From CAJCIT01 sp963771305 (GTDB lineage Bacteria > Acidobacteriota > Terriglobia > Bryobacterales > Bryobacteraceae): a stretch of DNA of 64,000 nucleotides. This document shows, one piece after another, positions 9,451-18,644 of the stretch. How positions within the stretch are numbered: position 1 is the stretch's first letter; every line of letters starts with the position of its first letter. The stretch lies in NCBI GenBank assembly GCA_963771305.1, contig CAVYTS010000026.1:682001-746000 (forward strand), in the 5' to 3' direction. The position numbers were made by a program, and so were the translations under genes. Below the pieces are notes generated by a model. It was not told the origin of the DNA and did not search any database. It was given only the letters and a program-made list of their open reading frames with translations.

Positions 9451-10664
9451 ATGCTATGCCGTCTTGGAGTTTCAACCCTTGCGATTGCGTGCATTGCGAT
9501 TCTGGGCTGGCCACGCATACATGCTCAAGGGCGAAATGTAGTAGATCATGTGACAGTCCCCATGTCCGTCGAAGGCAACGCACCTATTGTCACGCTCAAG
9601 TTCAATAGGCAGGACGGCGGCTCAAGGACTGCGAGGTTTATCTTCGACTCTGGGGGTGGTGCCGTCATCCTCGACGAAGGGCTCGCGACGGATCTCGGAC
9701 TCAAACCTGAGGGAGCCGAGTTATCCGAGGATGGGCAGCGGTTCCGTGCAGTCGATGTACCGGCAGCACATGTCGGGCGAATGCCGGTCGATCTAAGAAC
9801 CAGCAAGGCGTTCGTGCACCTCGGCGCAACCAGCTTCACTAACAGAGACACGGTGGAGGGGCTGCTTCCGGGCAAGGCCCTGGAGCATATCAGGTAGTTC
9901 CGGATTATCCGCGGCAACTGCTGTCGATCGGCGAACCCGGCACAATTCCGCACCAGGGTGAGCGCCTGTCTTCTCCCTATCTTGCCTCCAGCGGACACCC
10001 AAGAGTCGAAGTCAGCATCGCCGGCACAACGTACGGATTTCTGCTTGACACGGGAACGAAACTCACGCTGCTTCGGGAGGATCTCCTGCATAGATGGTCG
10101 CGGGAACATCCCGATTGGCCGCGAAGCACTGGAGCCGTCGGGCCGGCGAACGTGAATGGAGCTGCGGACGACGCTCTTCTACTGAGGATTCCGGCCCTTC
10201 AATTAGGATCGTTCACGGTCGTCCACGTAGCGGCGGCCTCGCGGCCGGATCAGACGTACAGCGCGACCTCATACGAGACTCCTGTCCCAATCGTGGGAGC
10301 CCTCGGAGGCAATGTCCTCAGCCAATTCAGGGTAGAGATCGACTATCCCGAGCAGCTGCTATTCCTGAAGCCTTCCGGCAAAAACCAAGTGAATGATTTC
10401 GACACGGTCGGACTCGTGCTCGACACTGACGCTGCAGGGGAGCTTGTCGTGCGAGCAGTCTCATCCTCGGCATCGACAATAACGCGCGAAAACGTACTGC
10501 CAGGCGATGTCATTCTGCAGATTGGCAATCTAAGCAAAGCACCCTACACTCTTACGAAGGCCGCTCGAGCGTTGTCTGGAGCCGCAGGAGAGCGGAAGCA
10601 ACTGCGCATCCTCAGAAACGGGAAGCCGATGACCGTAACGGCGACAGTCTCCCGGATAGTCTGA
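9451..10664 (+). pseudogene. Two-domain retropepsin-like aspartic protease with PDZ, frameshifted
   Basis: The first part (from ATG 9451) has a signal peptide and an aspartic-protease half with FIFDSGGG as the D-S/T-G motif. It stops at 9897. The next frame picks up directly with QVVPDYPRQLLSIGEP, a second domain with LLDTGTK, the closing GALGGNVLSQF region and a C-terminal PDZ domain (LPGDVILQIGN). One missing base near 9888, in the codons for LEH(Y)QV, explains the break. Without it the product would be about 404 aa. Family members are exported or membrane-facing pepsin/retropepsin-like peptidases whose PDZ binds substrate C-termini. The gene is probably inactive unless the indel is an assembly error. 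Confidence 0.7.
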
Positions 10665-10855
10665 CCCCTGCCGATGAAACGACTGATATGTAACTTCCCG
10701 TGAAACGAGCGTCACGCGGGGTGCGACCTTCGACGCGCCTGTTAATTTGTATTATCGGAAGCAAAGCCGCGGACAGCCTCATCCGCTGAAGTACAAGGCA
10801 CGAAGCGGCCGCCTCCCGCTTTCCTCCTGAACACGGCTGCCTGGCGTGGATCTGG
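10665..10855. other. Intergenic spacer before a dispersed repeat
   Basis: No gene is seen. The stretch leads into the 179-bp repeat; a GTATTATCGGAAGC segment at about 10748 weakly resembles the core of the other dispersed repeat (12637/33777). Confidence 0.35.
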
Positions 10856-11034
10856 ACTAATACTTGCTTGACCCTCCATCGACCTGCAAGCGCTTTCGTA
10901 CTGTCCCTTTCATCCGTTTGCCGTCCAGATTCGCAAGAATCGTCACCCGGCTCCGGGGAAGCGTACTATTCAGCCGTTTTGTACCAGGACTTGGCCCACT
11001 ATCAAGAGGCGACTCAGCATGTTTTCATAAGGCT
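10856..11034 (+). repeat. 179-bp dispersed repeat, copy A
   Basis: This stretch aligns over its full length with 36950-37128 on the same strand, at roughly 80% identity by eye. Shared blocks include GCAAGCGCTTTCGTACTGT and TTTTGTACCAGGACTT. Both copies hold an open frame for a peptide with AVLYQDLA followed by FIRL, and both sit just upstream of a plus-strand gene. There are no obvious terminal inverted repeats. It may be a degraded conserved gene, a non-autonomous element or a 5' regulatory cassette. Confidence 0.6.
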
Positions 11035-11165
11035 ACTCGCTAAGGCCTTGGCTAATCTCACTCGCAGGGTCATCGGGCAATTGCATCTATATTGCCTGGA
11101 GCTAAGGAGCCAACATGGAAATCCCGGATGAAACCTTCATTGAAATAAGGAAGAGGGGTGGTCGT

Positions 11166-11624
11166 ATGAAACCGAGCCAGACTCGCTCAGTCCTCATTGT
11201 GCTTATGGTCGGATCGTTAGCACTGCCCACCGTCGGCTACGCCGGCAATAGCGAGAGCACTTGGACCGACCTGGCAAGTGGGCTAACGTGGGCCAGGCAG
11301 GACAACGGGACTGATGTTGACTGGAGGCAGTCCAATAGTTACTGCGCCGACCTACACTTGGGCGGCTACTCGAATTGGCGTTTGCCGACGATCGAGGAAA
11401 TTGCGGCGATGTATGACGGTGGGGAAGTCAGCAAGTGCGGATAAGCGGACTGCCATATCAAGGCGGGAATAACACTGTCTTCGGACTTCGCGTGGAGCAA
11501 CAGTGTGGGCAAAGCTTCCAGTGAGGCGTGGGGTTTCGACTTTATCAACGGAGAGCGGGCTTCCCTCATCCGCACTGTCAGCATCAGCAAACGCGCGCTA
11601 TGTGTGCGCCATTCCGGAAAATGA
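11166..11624 (+). pseudogene. DUF1566 (Lcl C-terminal) exported protein with in-frame TAA
   Basis: ATG 11166 is preceded by a purine-rich SD (AGGAAGAGGGG) and starts a signal peptide (SVLIVLMVGSLALPTVGYA). The Lcl/DUF1566 fold follows: DLASGLTWARQ, YCADLHLGGYSNWRLP and EEIAAMYD. A TAA at 11442-11444 interrupts it. The same frame then continues through FAWSNSVGKASSEAWGF and the typical family ending RALCVRHS to a TGA at 11622. Without the stop the product would be 152 aa. Family members are secreted or surface proteins of unclear biochemical role. The nonsense codon makes this a pseudogene unless read through. Confidence 0.7.
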
Positions 11625-11669
11625 CGTGGATGATTTGGTTTGCAACGCGGTGATAAAAGGAGAGCAAAA

Positions 11670-12188
11670 TTGAAAAGAATTATTCTGGCGGTACTAACCT
11701 TTGCCGGCACAATCGGGCTGGCGTGCGGCCAGACCGGTGTGGGTAAGCAGTATGATACGCGGGATCCGTTTGTCTGCAAGGCAACCAAGGAACCAGTCAA
11801 GGGCGGGCCGTCGTCAAGCCAGGCGAAAGACTACGTCCGATGCGGCGCAGAAAAGACCGGGGGATGCTGTATTTGGTTGATGGAGAATGTGCAGGTCGAA
11901 ATCGGCAAATCACGGCCCTTTTCCGCTTATACTGACGTCGGCAATGAAGACATCGACAACTCGCAGCCGGTGTACCCGATTCGGGGAACCGCTGATAGTT
12001 ATCATTGTCAGCCCCCTGGTGCTGCTGGGGGTGGTGTTCCCGCCAAGGGCAAGAATTGTACGGTTACAAAGGCGGCTCCCATTGCTGGTATTTGTTACAA
12101 AACAACTTTCGGCGACTGGCGCTGTCCAGTGCACGGCACCGGTGCACCCTTTGAAGGAGAGCAGCCAAACATGCCTCCTCCGAAGTGA
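11670..12188 (+). CDS. Exported cysteine-rich conserved hypothetical protein
   Basis: A 172-residue protein with a signal peptide (KRIILAVLTFAGTIGLACG) and a mature part with about ten cysteines. These include a GGCCIW motif and paired cysteines near the C-terminus (GICYKTTFGDWRC). The cysteines suggest a disulfide-stabilised extracytoplasmic domain. TTG 11670 is chosen because AAGGAGAG ends six bases upstream and the signal sequence then begins immediately. It lies 45 bp after the broken DUF1566 gene and may share its transcript. I do not recognise a named family. Confidence 0.55.
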   Translation: MKRIILAVLTFAGTIGLACGQTGVGKQYDTRDPFVCKATKEPVKGGPSSSQAKDYVRCGAEKTGGCCIWLMENVQVEIGKSRPFSAYTDVGNEDIDNSQPVYPIRGTADSYHCQPPGAAGGGVPAKGKNCTVTKAAPIAGICYKTTFGDWRCPVHGTGAPFEGEQPNMPPPK

Positions 12189-12249
12189 GGGTCGAAACTA
12201 CCCACAAAAATCATCAGCCGTGCGTCTTGTGGCTCATTGTGCACCACGC

Positions 12250-12282
12250 CACCTAGCCTTCACCTAGCCTACACCTAGCCTA
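12250..12282. repeat. Three 11-bp tandem repeats with CACCTAGCC core
   Basis: CACCTAGCC starts at 12250, 12261 and 12272, so the period is exactly 11 bp. A related pair (GGGCTAGGAG at 16915 and 16926, also 11 bp apart) is the reverse complement of nearly the same core. Helically phased protein-binding sites are possible; slippage is the simple alternative. Confidence 0.5.
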
Positions 12283-12382
12283 GAATAAACACCAGTGTTG
12301 AGAGAAGTGTAATGCTGTTAACATCTATCAAACCCTATGCTGCCGTCGGACGCTATGGTTGCGTACACGGTGCTGAAAGCGA

Positions 12383-12419
12383 AAACGCCCCCAGTAATCC
12401 TCCGAAACCGGGGGCGTTT
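12383..12419. terminator. Strong hairpin, probable intrinsic terminator
   Basis: AAACGCCCCC (12383-12392) pairs perfectly with GGGGGCGTTT (12410-12419). The loop is 17 nt and T-rich sequence lies on both sides (CTTTG to the right, TTTTCGC on the other strand). It sits between the plus-strand Cys-rich gene and the end of the minus-strand glycosidase, so it could serve both directions. Confidence 0.65.
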
Positions 12420-12636
12420 CTTTGAGGCCATCTAGACAATTCGCCTTGGCGGAGATTCTGAGTCTTGCTCGCCGAGTTCATCCCGGCATGATATCGGCCT
12501 CATCCGGCTATTCAAGCGGCTTTTCTTTGGCATTCGTTCGCAGCTGATCTTTGGGTCTTTGGTCCCTCGGCTTTAGTGTCCTCGTGGCTGGCACGGGGAT
12601 ACGCTGCCTGATGGGTCTGTCCGCGTCCGGCAAGGC

Positions 12637-12730
12637 GTTATCAGTTAATTAATATCGGAACCGAAACCAGCGGCCACACGTCGCGTGCAACCATCGGCAG
12701 TTCTCCGGAGAGACCTTTCGGAGCGATTAC
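12637..12730. repeat. ~100-bp dispersed repeat, copy A
   Basis: Blocks CGTTATCAGTTAA, ATATCG, GGCCACA, TGCAACC and CTCCGGAGAG recur in the same order at 33777-33888. A shorter partial match is near 2890. This copy abuts the stop codon of the minus-strand glycosidase gene. It is diverged, with no clear terminal inverted repeats. Confidence 0.5.
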
Positions 12731-15465
12731 TCACGAGGCCTCTCTCCGCCTACCTGCTCTCTCATGAGCCGGTCAGCAAGACGTACCCGCTCAGTCTTTA
12801 GAGCAGCCTTGGCGTCAAGACGGCCGAAGACATCAAGCATGGGAGCGACCAAGCCGGTCCAGCCTGTCTGATGGCTGGCGCCGAGGCCTGCTCCGTTGTC
12901 ACCATGGAAGTACTCGTAAAAAAGAATGAGGTCGCGCCAATGCGGATCCTGTTGGAACTTGGCCGTCCCTCCATAGACCGGACGCTTGCCAGTGGCGTTG
13001 CGTAAGAACGTTCCGGTCAGCCGGCGCGTAATCTCCTCTGCTACCTCAAACAGCGTCATATATTGGCCGGAGCTGGTGGGACACTCCACCTTGAATTCGT
13101 CGCCGTAAAACTGGTAGAGGTTCAGTAGCGCCCGGATGACTAACGTATTGGCCGGCATCCACACCGGACCTCGCCAGTTGGAGTTCCCGCCGAACATCCC
13201 GGTATTCGACTCGGCCGGCAGGTATTTCACCTTGAACTCCTGATGACCGACCAAGAACGTGAACGGGTGATCCAGATGATACCGGGAGAGCGAACGAATG
13301 CCGTATGGCCCCAGAAATTCATTCTCGTCCAGCATGTAGCCCAGCACCCGCACCAGCTTCTTCTGGTTGAGGATCGACATCAGGCGGCGTCCATTGTATC
13401 CGATGAAGCCCTCGTCCATCGGTGCCAGATGAGACACCAGCTCCGGATGACGTTTCCGGAACAGGGTGATCATCTCCACCAGTTTCGGATGGCGAGAGGC
13501 GGCATCGGCGTCAAAGACGGTGGACGCGCACAACGGCAAAAGCCCCACCAGCGAGCGCACCTTCAAGCGCATGGCGTTCCCGCCGGGCAGCCTCAGCACG
13601 TCATAGAAGAAGCCATCCTGTTCGTCCCACATGTTATCGTGATGCGCGCCAATGCGGTCCATGGCATAGGCGATCCACATAAAATGCTGGAGGAATTTGA
13701 AGGCCACGTCTTCGTACATCGGGTCGTAATCGCACAGGATGAGAGCCATCTCGAGCATGCACTGGCAGTAGAATGCCATCCAGGCGGTGCCGTCGGCCTG
13801 CTCCAGTGAGCCACCGGTGGGCAGTTCGGCGCTGCGGTCGAAGACGCCGATGTTATCCAGGCCCAGGAAGCCCCCGGCGAAGACGTTGCGCCCGGAAGGA
13901 TCCTTGCGGTTGACCCACCAATTGAAGTTGAGCATCAAGCCCTGGAACGACCGCTCGAGGAAACGAGGATCGGACCGGCCGAGGGTGCGCTCGTACTTGT
14001 AGAGCCACAACGTGGCAAAGGCGTGCACGGGGGGATTGACATCACTGAAGTTCCACTCATAGGCGGGAATCTGCCCGTTGGGGTGGAAATAGAGGTTGCG
14101 CAGCATCAGCAGAAGTTGCTCTTTGGCGAAATCGAAGTCCACCAGCGCGAGCGCGACGGTGTGGAAGGCGAGATCCCAGGCGGCGTACCACGGATATTCC
14201 CACTTGTCGGGCATCGAGATGATGTCCGCGTTGAGCATGTGGAACCATTCGGTGTTGCGCACGCCGTGCTTGGCGGATTGTGCCAGTGGGTGACTTTGAT
14301 GCTCTTCGAGCCACTTCTCCAGGTCGAAGTAGTAAAACTGCTTGCCCCACAGCATGCCCGCCAACGCCTGGCGATGCACACGGCGCTGATCCTCGGTCAG
14401 CGATTGCGGAGTGATGTGCTGATAGAATTCGTCCGCTTCGGCAAGGCGACTTTCGCATATCCCATCGAAGCCGCTGAATGCGTCGTCCGCCGGCGTGGAT
14501 CTCAGCCGCAATCGCACCGTTTGGCTGCCGCCGCTTGGCACTTCAAGCTGGTAGTGGGCCGCGGCCTTGGTCCCCACCTGAGCCGGATTCACCGCCTCGG
14601 CCCGGCCCGATATCACATAGTTGTTGAACGCGTCCTTGACGTAGCGGGACGGGTTGGGCTGGCCCCAGAGGCGGCTGGCGTTGCTTTCATTCTCGGTAAA
14701 GAGCAACTCGGGTGCTCCATCGCATGAGAGCCAGTACTCGCCCAGTTCCTGATGCGATGCCTCTATGACGCCGGGCGCTATCTGCCGCAGTGACGGCTTG
14801 GTACTGTCCTCGCCCCATGACCATGTGTTCCGGAACCACAACGTCGGGAGCAGGCGAAGGCGGGCCGTCTCCGGCCCCCGATTGTGAACGGTTAGGCGGA
14901 CGAGCACATCTTCCGGACCCTGTTTGGCGTATTCCACGAACACGTCGAAGTACCGGTCGTCGTCGAATATGCCGGTGTCAAGGAGTTCGTACTCGAATTC
15001 CTCGCGCGACCTTCTGCCGTTGGTCTCAACCAGGTCGCGGTAGGGAAACGCCCGCTGAGGATACTTGTACAGGTACTTCATGTAGGAGTGCGTGGGGGTG
15101 CTGTCGATGTAGAAGTAGTATTCCTTCACATCCTCGCCATGGTTCCCCTCGCTGTTGGTCAATCCAAACATCCGCTCTTTCAGGATGGGATCGCGCTCGT
15201 TCCATAACGCTAGCGCGAAGCAGAGCCGTTGTTTTTCATCGCTGATGCCGCCTAGGCCATCCTCGCCCCAACGATAGGCGCGGGAGCGGGACTGGTCATG
15301 GGAAAAGTAGCCCCACGCGTTGCCGTCGTCACTGTAGTCTTCGCGAACGGTGCCCCACTGCCTTTCGCTGAGGTACGGTCCCCATTTCTTCCATGGGATT
15401 CCCGCCTCTCGGGCTTCATTCAGCCTCTTCTGCTCGGTGACGTCAACAAACGTGTGCGTTTCCAT
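12727..15465 (-). CDS. MGH1-type glycoside hydrolase (GH63-like glucosidase family)
   Basis: This 912-residue cytoplasmic protein has an N-terminal beta-sandwich (about 20-330) and an (alpha/alpha)6-barrel catalytic domain (about 350-880). That is the layout of GH63/mannosyl-oligosaccharide-glucosidase-like enzymes. Barrel signatures include PWYAAWDLAFHT, ANTLVIRALLNLYQFY and NSNWRGPVWMPANT. The bacterial family hydrolyses alpha-glucosides such as glucosylglycerate- or trehalose-like compounds in some members, but the substrate cannot be read from sequence. ATG 15465 has AAGGAGG eight bases upstream. The length is normal and no damage is visible. It stands alone, and its 3' end runs into a dispersed repeat and a terminator hairpin. 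Confidence 0.8.
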   Translation of the reverse strand: METHTFVDVTEQKRLNEAREAGIPWKKWGPYLSERQWGTVREDYSDDGNAWGYFSHDQSRSRAYRWGEDGLGGISDEKQRLCFALALWNERDPILKERMFGLTNSEGNHGEDVKEYYFYIDSTPTHSYMKYLYKYPQRAFPYRDLVETNGRRSREEFEYELLDTGIFDDDRYFDVFVEYAKQGPEDVLVRLTVHNRGPETARLRLLPTLWFRNTWSWGEDSTKPSLRQIAPGVIEASHQELGEYWLSCDGAPELLFTENESNASRLWGQPNPSRYVKDAFNNYVISGRAEAVNPAQVGTKAAAHYQLEVPSGGSQTVRLRLRSTPADDAFSGFDGICESRLAEADEFYQHITPQSLTEDQRRVHRQALAGMLWGKQFYYFDLEKWLEEHQSHPLAQSAKHGVRNTEWFHMLNADIISMPDKWEYPWYAAWDLAFHTVALALVDFDFAKEQLLLMLRNLYFHPNGQIPAYEWNFSDVNPPVHAFATLWLYKYERTLGRSDPRFLERSFQGLMLNFNWWVNRKDPSGRNVFAGGFLGLDNIGVFDRSAELPTGGSLEQADGTAWMAFYCQCMLEMALILCDYDPMYEDVAFKFLQHFMWIAYAMDRIGAHHDNMWDEQDGFFYDVLRLPGGNAMRLKVRSLVGLLPLCASTVFDADAASRHPKLVEMITLFRKRHPELVSHLAPMDEGFIGYNGRRLMSILNQKKLVRVLGYMLDENEFLGPYGIRSLSRYHLDHPFTFLVGHQEFKVKYLPAESNTGMFGGNSNWRGPVWMPANTLVIRALLNLYQFYGDEFKVECPTSSGQYMTLFEVAEEITRRLTGTFLRNATGKRPVYGGTAKFQQDPHWRDLILFYEYFHGDNGAGLGASHQTGWTGLVAPMLDVFGRLDAKAALKTERVRLADRLMREQVGGERPRE

Positions 15466-15881
15466 GCCTTCCGCCTCCTTCTAAACTCGCGAGCGATCCA
15501 TTATCGCTCCCCTCCATGCCCTTCTTCGCCCGCCTCAGCTTTCTCTGCCCGATTCCCACCGACCAGACTTCTAGGTCCTGCTTGTAAGGCACACCCGGCG
15601 ACGCATGCTGTTGTCCGCATCAGTTTTGACGCCTCACTTGAAAGGATCGACTGCTTCGAGCCGAAATAATCATGAATTGGCGACCATACCTGAAGATGCT
15701 TGTAGCCCGCCGAAAACGCATATGATGTTCTCCATCTGCCAGTGACTGAGAGCGCTGGCAATATGTCTTCTCACCAAGTTGCAAACTGAGTCTCCGGCGC
15801 GGAGATTGTCGTCGCGACTCCAGGCCACCGTTATTCAGAAGGCACTCAGAACTACAAACAAAAAACCGAGGAGGTCGTTTC
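15466..15881. other. Intergenic region
   Basis: Divergent spacer between the glycosidase (minus) and the arylsulfatase remnant (plus). No gene is supported. CGAGGAGGTC, the SD of the remnant, lies just before 15882. Confidence 0.4.
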
Positions 15882-16013
15882 ATGAAGTTCATCGACCAAG
15901 TATCACCCGCAATTGCAGCATCTTTCATCGTTACAGGGTTGGGTTTGACGCCCGCTGTAGCGCAAGAGAAAAAACCAAACATTCGGGCATCAGTCGATTC
16001 TCCTTCTGTTTGA
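15882..16013 (+). pseudogene. Arylsulfatase N-terminal remnant (signal peptide plus first strand)
   Basis: A well-placed SD (GAGGAGG) precedes ATG 15882. The frame encodes a signal peptide (FIDQVSPAIAASFIVTGLG, cut after AVA) followed by QEKKPNI, the usual start of mature sulfatases just before their FIMADD metal-binding strand. It then drifts into unrelated sequence and stops after 43 residues. No sulfatase sequence (CxPSR motif and so on) is found downstream. The family assignment rests on this short stretch only. Confidence 0.45.
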
Positions 16014-16362
16014 ACCGAATCTGTAAGGATGATGCCATCCTTGACCAGCAAATGTGCTCTGGCCCGTGTTTGAGGAAACGCGACCTAGTTCGGCGCGATG
16101 TGAATTATCACTAGCTATCTCTCGGACCTGTGAGCCGACTTCGGCACGTAAGCGCAGCCGGGCTACAGCGGCAAGGACTCTGCCCGCTTATACTGGCACA
16201 GGAGTTGTTGTTGTCGTGGTCGTGCTCGTGGTGGTTGTGCCCGATATCTGCTCAACGGCCGATGCGCGTTGTTCGGTTGCCGTCATGGCAACCACGACGG
16301 GTACGGCGGCGCCGCCGACGGCATCGATCTTCTTCAGCAGTGAACGACGCGCGGCGTAGTGT
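16014..16362. other. Intergenic region with a GTTGTTGTCGTGGTCGTG-type low-complexity stretch
   Basis: Nothing here is a convincing gene. A frame rich in Val (plus) or Thr (minus) comes from the GTT/GTG run near 16203-16242. A sigma54-like -24/-12 element is at 16194-16209. Confidence 0.4.
16194..16209 (+). promoter_or_regulatory. Candidate sigma54 (-24/-12) promoter
   Basis: TGGCACA, four bases, TTGTT matches the TGGCACG-N4-TTGCW consensus except GT for GC at the -12 element. It lies 150 bp upstream of the membrane protein gene at 16363, close to the sigma54 activator gene at 17175-18644. It overlaps a low-complexity GTT run, so the match may be fortuitous. Confidence 0.3.
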
Positions 16363-16842
16363 ATGCTGATTTTGCTCACAAGACCGACAAATCCTAGGGT
16401 TTGGCTGTGGGCCAGCGTGGTCGTCTATTTGGCTTGTCTGGCACTGTCTAGCTTATGTGTGGACCACAGCTGCGGAGGTAACCTCGGCATTGAAATGCTC
16501 GCTATCGGGTGGCTGGGGATGTTTTGGGGGTTAGTAGCGTCGAATCCAGGAAATGCCACTTGGCTCGCCAACCCGTTGTTATTGCTTTCGTGGATACTTC
16601 TTTTCCGGCAACGCGCAACAATAATTGCACGGGTTTCAAGCGGCGCTGCATTATTCGTTGGAGCGCTATTACTCTTTGCCGACACAATAGGGCCGTTTAA
16701 CGAAGAAAGTGGGGTCACCCACATAACCGGATATCCGGTCGGCTATTGGCTCTGGCTAACCAGCATGCTTTGTGCGTTCATTGCCGCTATGCTGACCACG
16801 GATCAGGGGACTCCGAGCGATCTTTCTTCAACGCAGGATTAG
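16363..16842 (+). CDS. Small integral membrane protein, function unknown
   Basis: 159 residues with about four hydrophobic segments (roughly 13-33, 43-60, 66-105 as one or two, and 127-145) and short polar termini. No enzymatic motif is recognised. The C-terminus ends in a polar cytoplasmic-looking tail. ATG 16363 lacks a strong SD. It is convergent with the sigma54 activator gene. The hydrophobic periodicity is convincing; the function is not known. Confidence 0.55.
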   Translation: MLILLTRPTNPRVWLWASVVVYLACLALSSLCVDHSCGGNLGIEMLAIGWLGMFWGLVASNPGNATWLANPLLLLSWILLFRQRATIIARVSSGAALFVGALLLFADTIGPFNEESGVTHITGYPVGYWLWLTSMLCAFIAAMLTTDQGTPSDLSSTQD

Positions 16843-17174
16843 GACACTAGCCGAGACCAAATGCATTTGACGGTTGGCAAGTGAGTAGCCTCAAACTTCA
16901 AAGTAGCCACTACCGGGCTAGGAGTGGGCTAGGAGCGCGAGGACATAAACGTCGAACGGCTTTTCATCAAAGATAAAAAGGTGTGATTTCCGGTTCACAC
17001 GCCAGTAGCGTTTTGTTTATCAAGAAGCCGGTGCGATATCTGGTGTTATTGGTATCGATCTGACAAGCACGAAGGTCCCTCAATGAAGCTGGCATTTAAT
17101 AAAGCTCAGTAAATTCCTATCGGCTCGCGGTGTTCCCGTGACGGTTCGCGCGAGGTCGTCGAAACGCGACGCAC
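16843..17174. other. Convergent intergenic region with a short 11-bp repeat pair
   Basis: No gene is seen. GGGCTAGGAG occurs at 16915 and 16926. A weak hairpin lies around 16980-17010 (AAAAGGTGTGATTTCC onward). Confidence 0.4.
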
Positions 17175-18644
17175 TTAAAGATGGTGCACGGCGGACGGGA
17201 GATCAACCGCTGCGCTCTTGTCGTCTAAGCCGAGCTTCTTCAATTTGTAAAGAAGGGCTTTGTACTCGATCTGCAATAGGACGGCTGCTTGTTTTCTGTT
17301 CCATCGAGTGGACTCGAGCGCGGCGAGAATCGCATCGGCCTCTGCCTGTTGATTGGCCTTTGTTACCCGGGTTAAAATCGGCGCCCTTGCCATCTCGTGC
17401 ACTTCAGCCCGCGGTGTTTCTGGCAGCGCTGACTCGCGGGTAGACGCGGGTGTCCTGAGGCGTTTCCGCGCCGATTTTGCGTTCAATTCAGATGCCACCA
17501 GTTCGGGATTACGGACGACGATGAGCCGCCGAACCATGTTTTCGAGTTCGCGGATGTTCCCCGGCCAATGATAGGTAGTCAGAGCGTACTGCAGATTCGG
17601 AGTGATGGCGGGAACAAAGGACCCGGGCCGCAAGTGTTTGTTAATGAGATACTCGGTCAACGGGACAATGTCTTCTTTTCTCTCCCTCAGAGCGGGGATT
17701 TCAATGTTGATGACATTCAGCCGGTAATACAAGTCCTCGCGAAAGCTGCCCTCGACAATGCTATTCTCCAAATCCCGGTGGGTAGCCGCCAAGAGCCGGA
17801 CATCAACCCGGACGATTTCCTTGCCACCGATCCGCCGGAACTCATTGTCTTGCAGGACCTGGAGAAGTTTGGCCTGAAGGCGGACATCCATGTCTCCGAT
17901 CTCATCGAGCAGAAGGGTGCCGCCATTCGCCCGCTCGAACATCCCAGCCCTTCTCTGAAACGCCCCGGTGAACGCTCCGCGTTCACATCCGAAGAGTTCG
18001 CTCTCGACCAGTTCTGAAGGCAGCGCGGCGCAGTTTAGTTTCAGGAACACTTTGCCAGCCCGCGCAGAGTTCGCGTGCAGTTCGCGAGCGAACACTTCTT
18101 TGCCGCAACCCGTCTCGCCCTGAATCAGGACAGGTGCGTCCGACCTCCCGATAGTGGGGATCAGCGAACGGATCTCTTGCATTCGGGGACTGGGGCAGCC
18201 AAACGCCTGGCCTGGCACTGAGATCGCTTTGGCCTGTTGCTGGGCCGGGATGAAAGCTTGCCTCTCAAAAGCCTTCGATAACGCCACTTGCAGGTCAGCA
18301 TGGGTCAGCGTTCTAGACAGGAAGTCGGTCGCGCCACTCTTCATCGCAACCACGACTTCGTTGGGAGTGGGTGAACTGGCCACAGCGATGATCGGCAGGT
18401 CCGGATCCATGCTCCGAATTTCTCTAAGGATTTCCATGCCGCTGAAGGCAGGGTTCGAGAGGTCCACCAGAACCGCGGCTATGCCCGGCAGTGAAGAGGC
18501 GAGGTGGCAGAGTGCTGCGTCGATGTCATGAGCCAACTCAACCGAATATCCGAGGCGCCTTGCGGGCACTGCCAGATATGATTGCTCTTCTAATAACTCA
18601 GCCTCGCAAACGAGGATACTCGCGGCGTCCGCTTGAGCCTGCAC
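17175..18644 (-). CDS. NtrC-family sigma54-dependent response regulator with degenerate receiver
   Basis: 489 residues: a receiver-like domain (about 8-125), an AAA+ domain (about 150-385) and a C-terminal Fis-type helix-turn-helix (about 440-480). The AAA+ part has Walker A GETGCGKE (176-183), the sigma54-contacting GAFTGA loop (223-228), Walker B LLLDEIGD (244-251) and the arginine-finger region, so it should open sigma54 promoters. In the receiver the phosphoacceptor Asp61 is kept (VLVDLSNP). The switch Lys is replaced (LSRTLT at 109-114) and the acidic pocket is altered, so phosphorylation control may be weak or lost. A close paralogue lacking the receiver is at 37248. No histidine kinase is adjacent. 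Confidence 0.88.
   Translation of the reverse strand: MQAQADAASILVCEAELLEEQSYLAVPARRLGYSVELAHDIDAALCHLASSLPGIAAVLVDLSNPAFSGMEILREIRSMDPDLPIIAVASSPTPNEVVVAMKSGATDFLSRTLTHADLQVALSKAFERQAFIPAQQQAKAISVPGQAFGCPSPRMQEIRSLIPTIGRSDAPVLIQGETGCGKEVFARELHANSARAGKVFLKLNCAALPSELVESELFGCERGAFTGAFQRRAGMFERANGGTLLLDEIGDMDVRLQAKLLQVLQDNEFRRIGGKEIVRVDVRLLAATHRDLENSIVEGSFREDLYYRLNVINIEIPALRERKEDIVPLTEYLINKHLRPGSFVPAITPNLQYALTTYHWPGNIRELENMVRRLIVVRNPELVASELNAKSARKRLRTPASTRESALPETPRAEVHEMARAPILTRVTKANQQAEADAILAALESTRWNRKQAAVLLQIEYKALLYKLKKLGLDDKSAAVDLPSAVHHL

Noticed and set aside
16188..16379. Minus-strand 63-codon frame with a twin-Arg-like start and poly-Thr tail
   Set aside because: No SD, a GTG start, and the Thr run is the complement of a simple GTT/GTG repeat; it also overlaps the start of the membrane protein gene.
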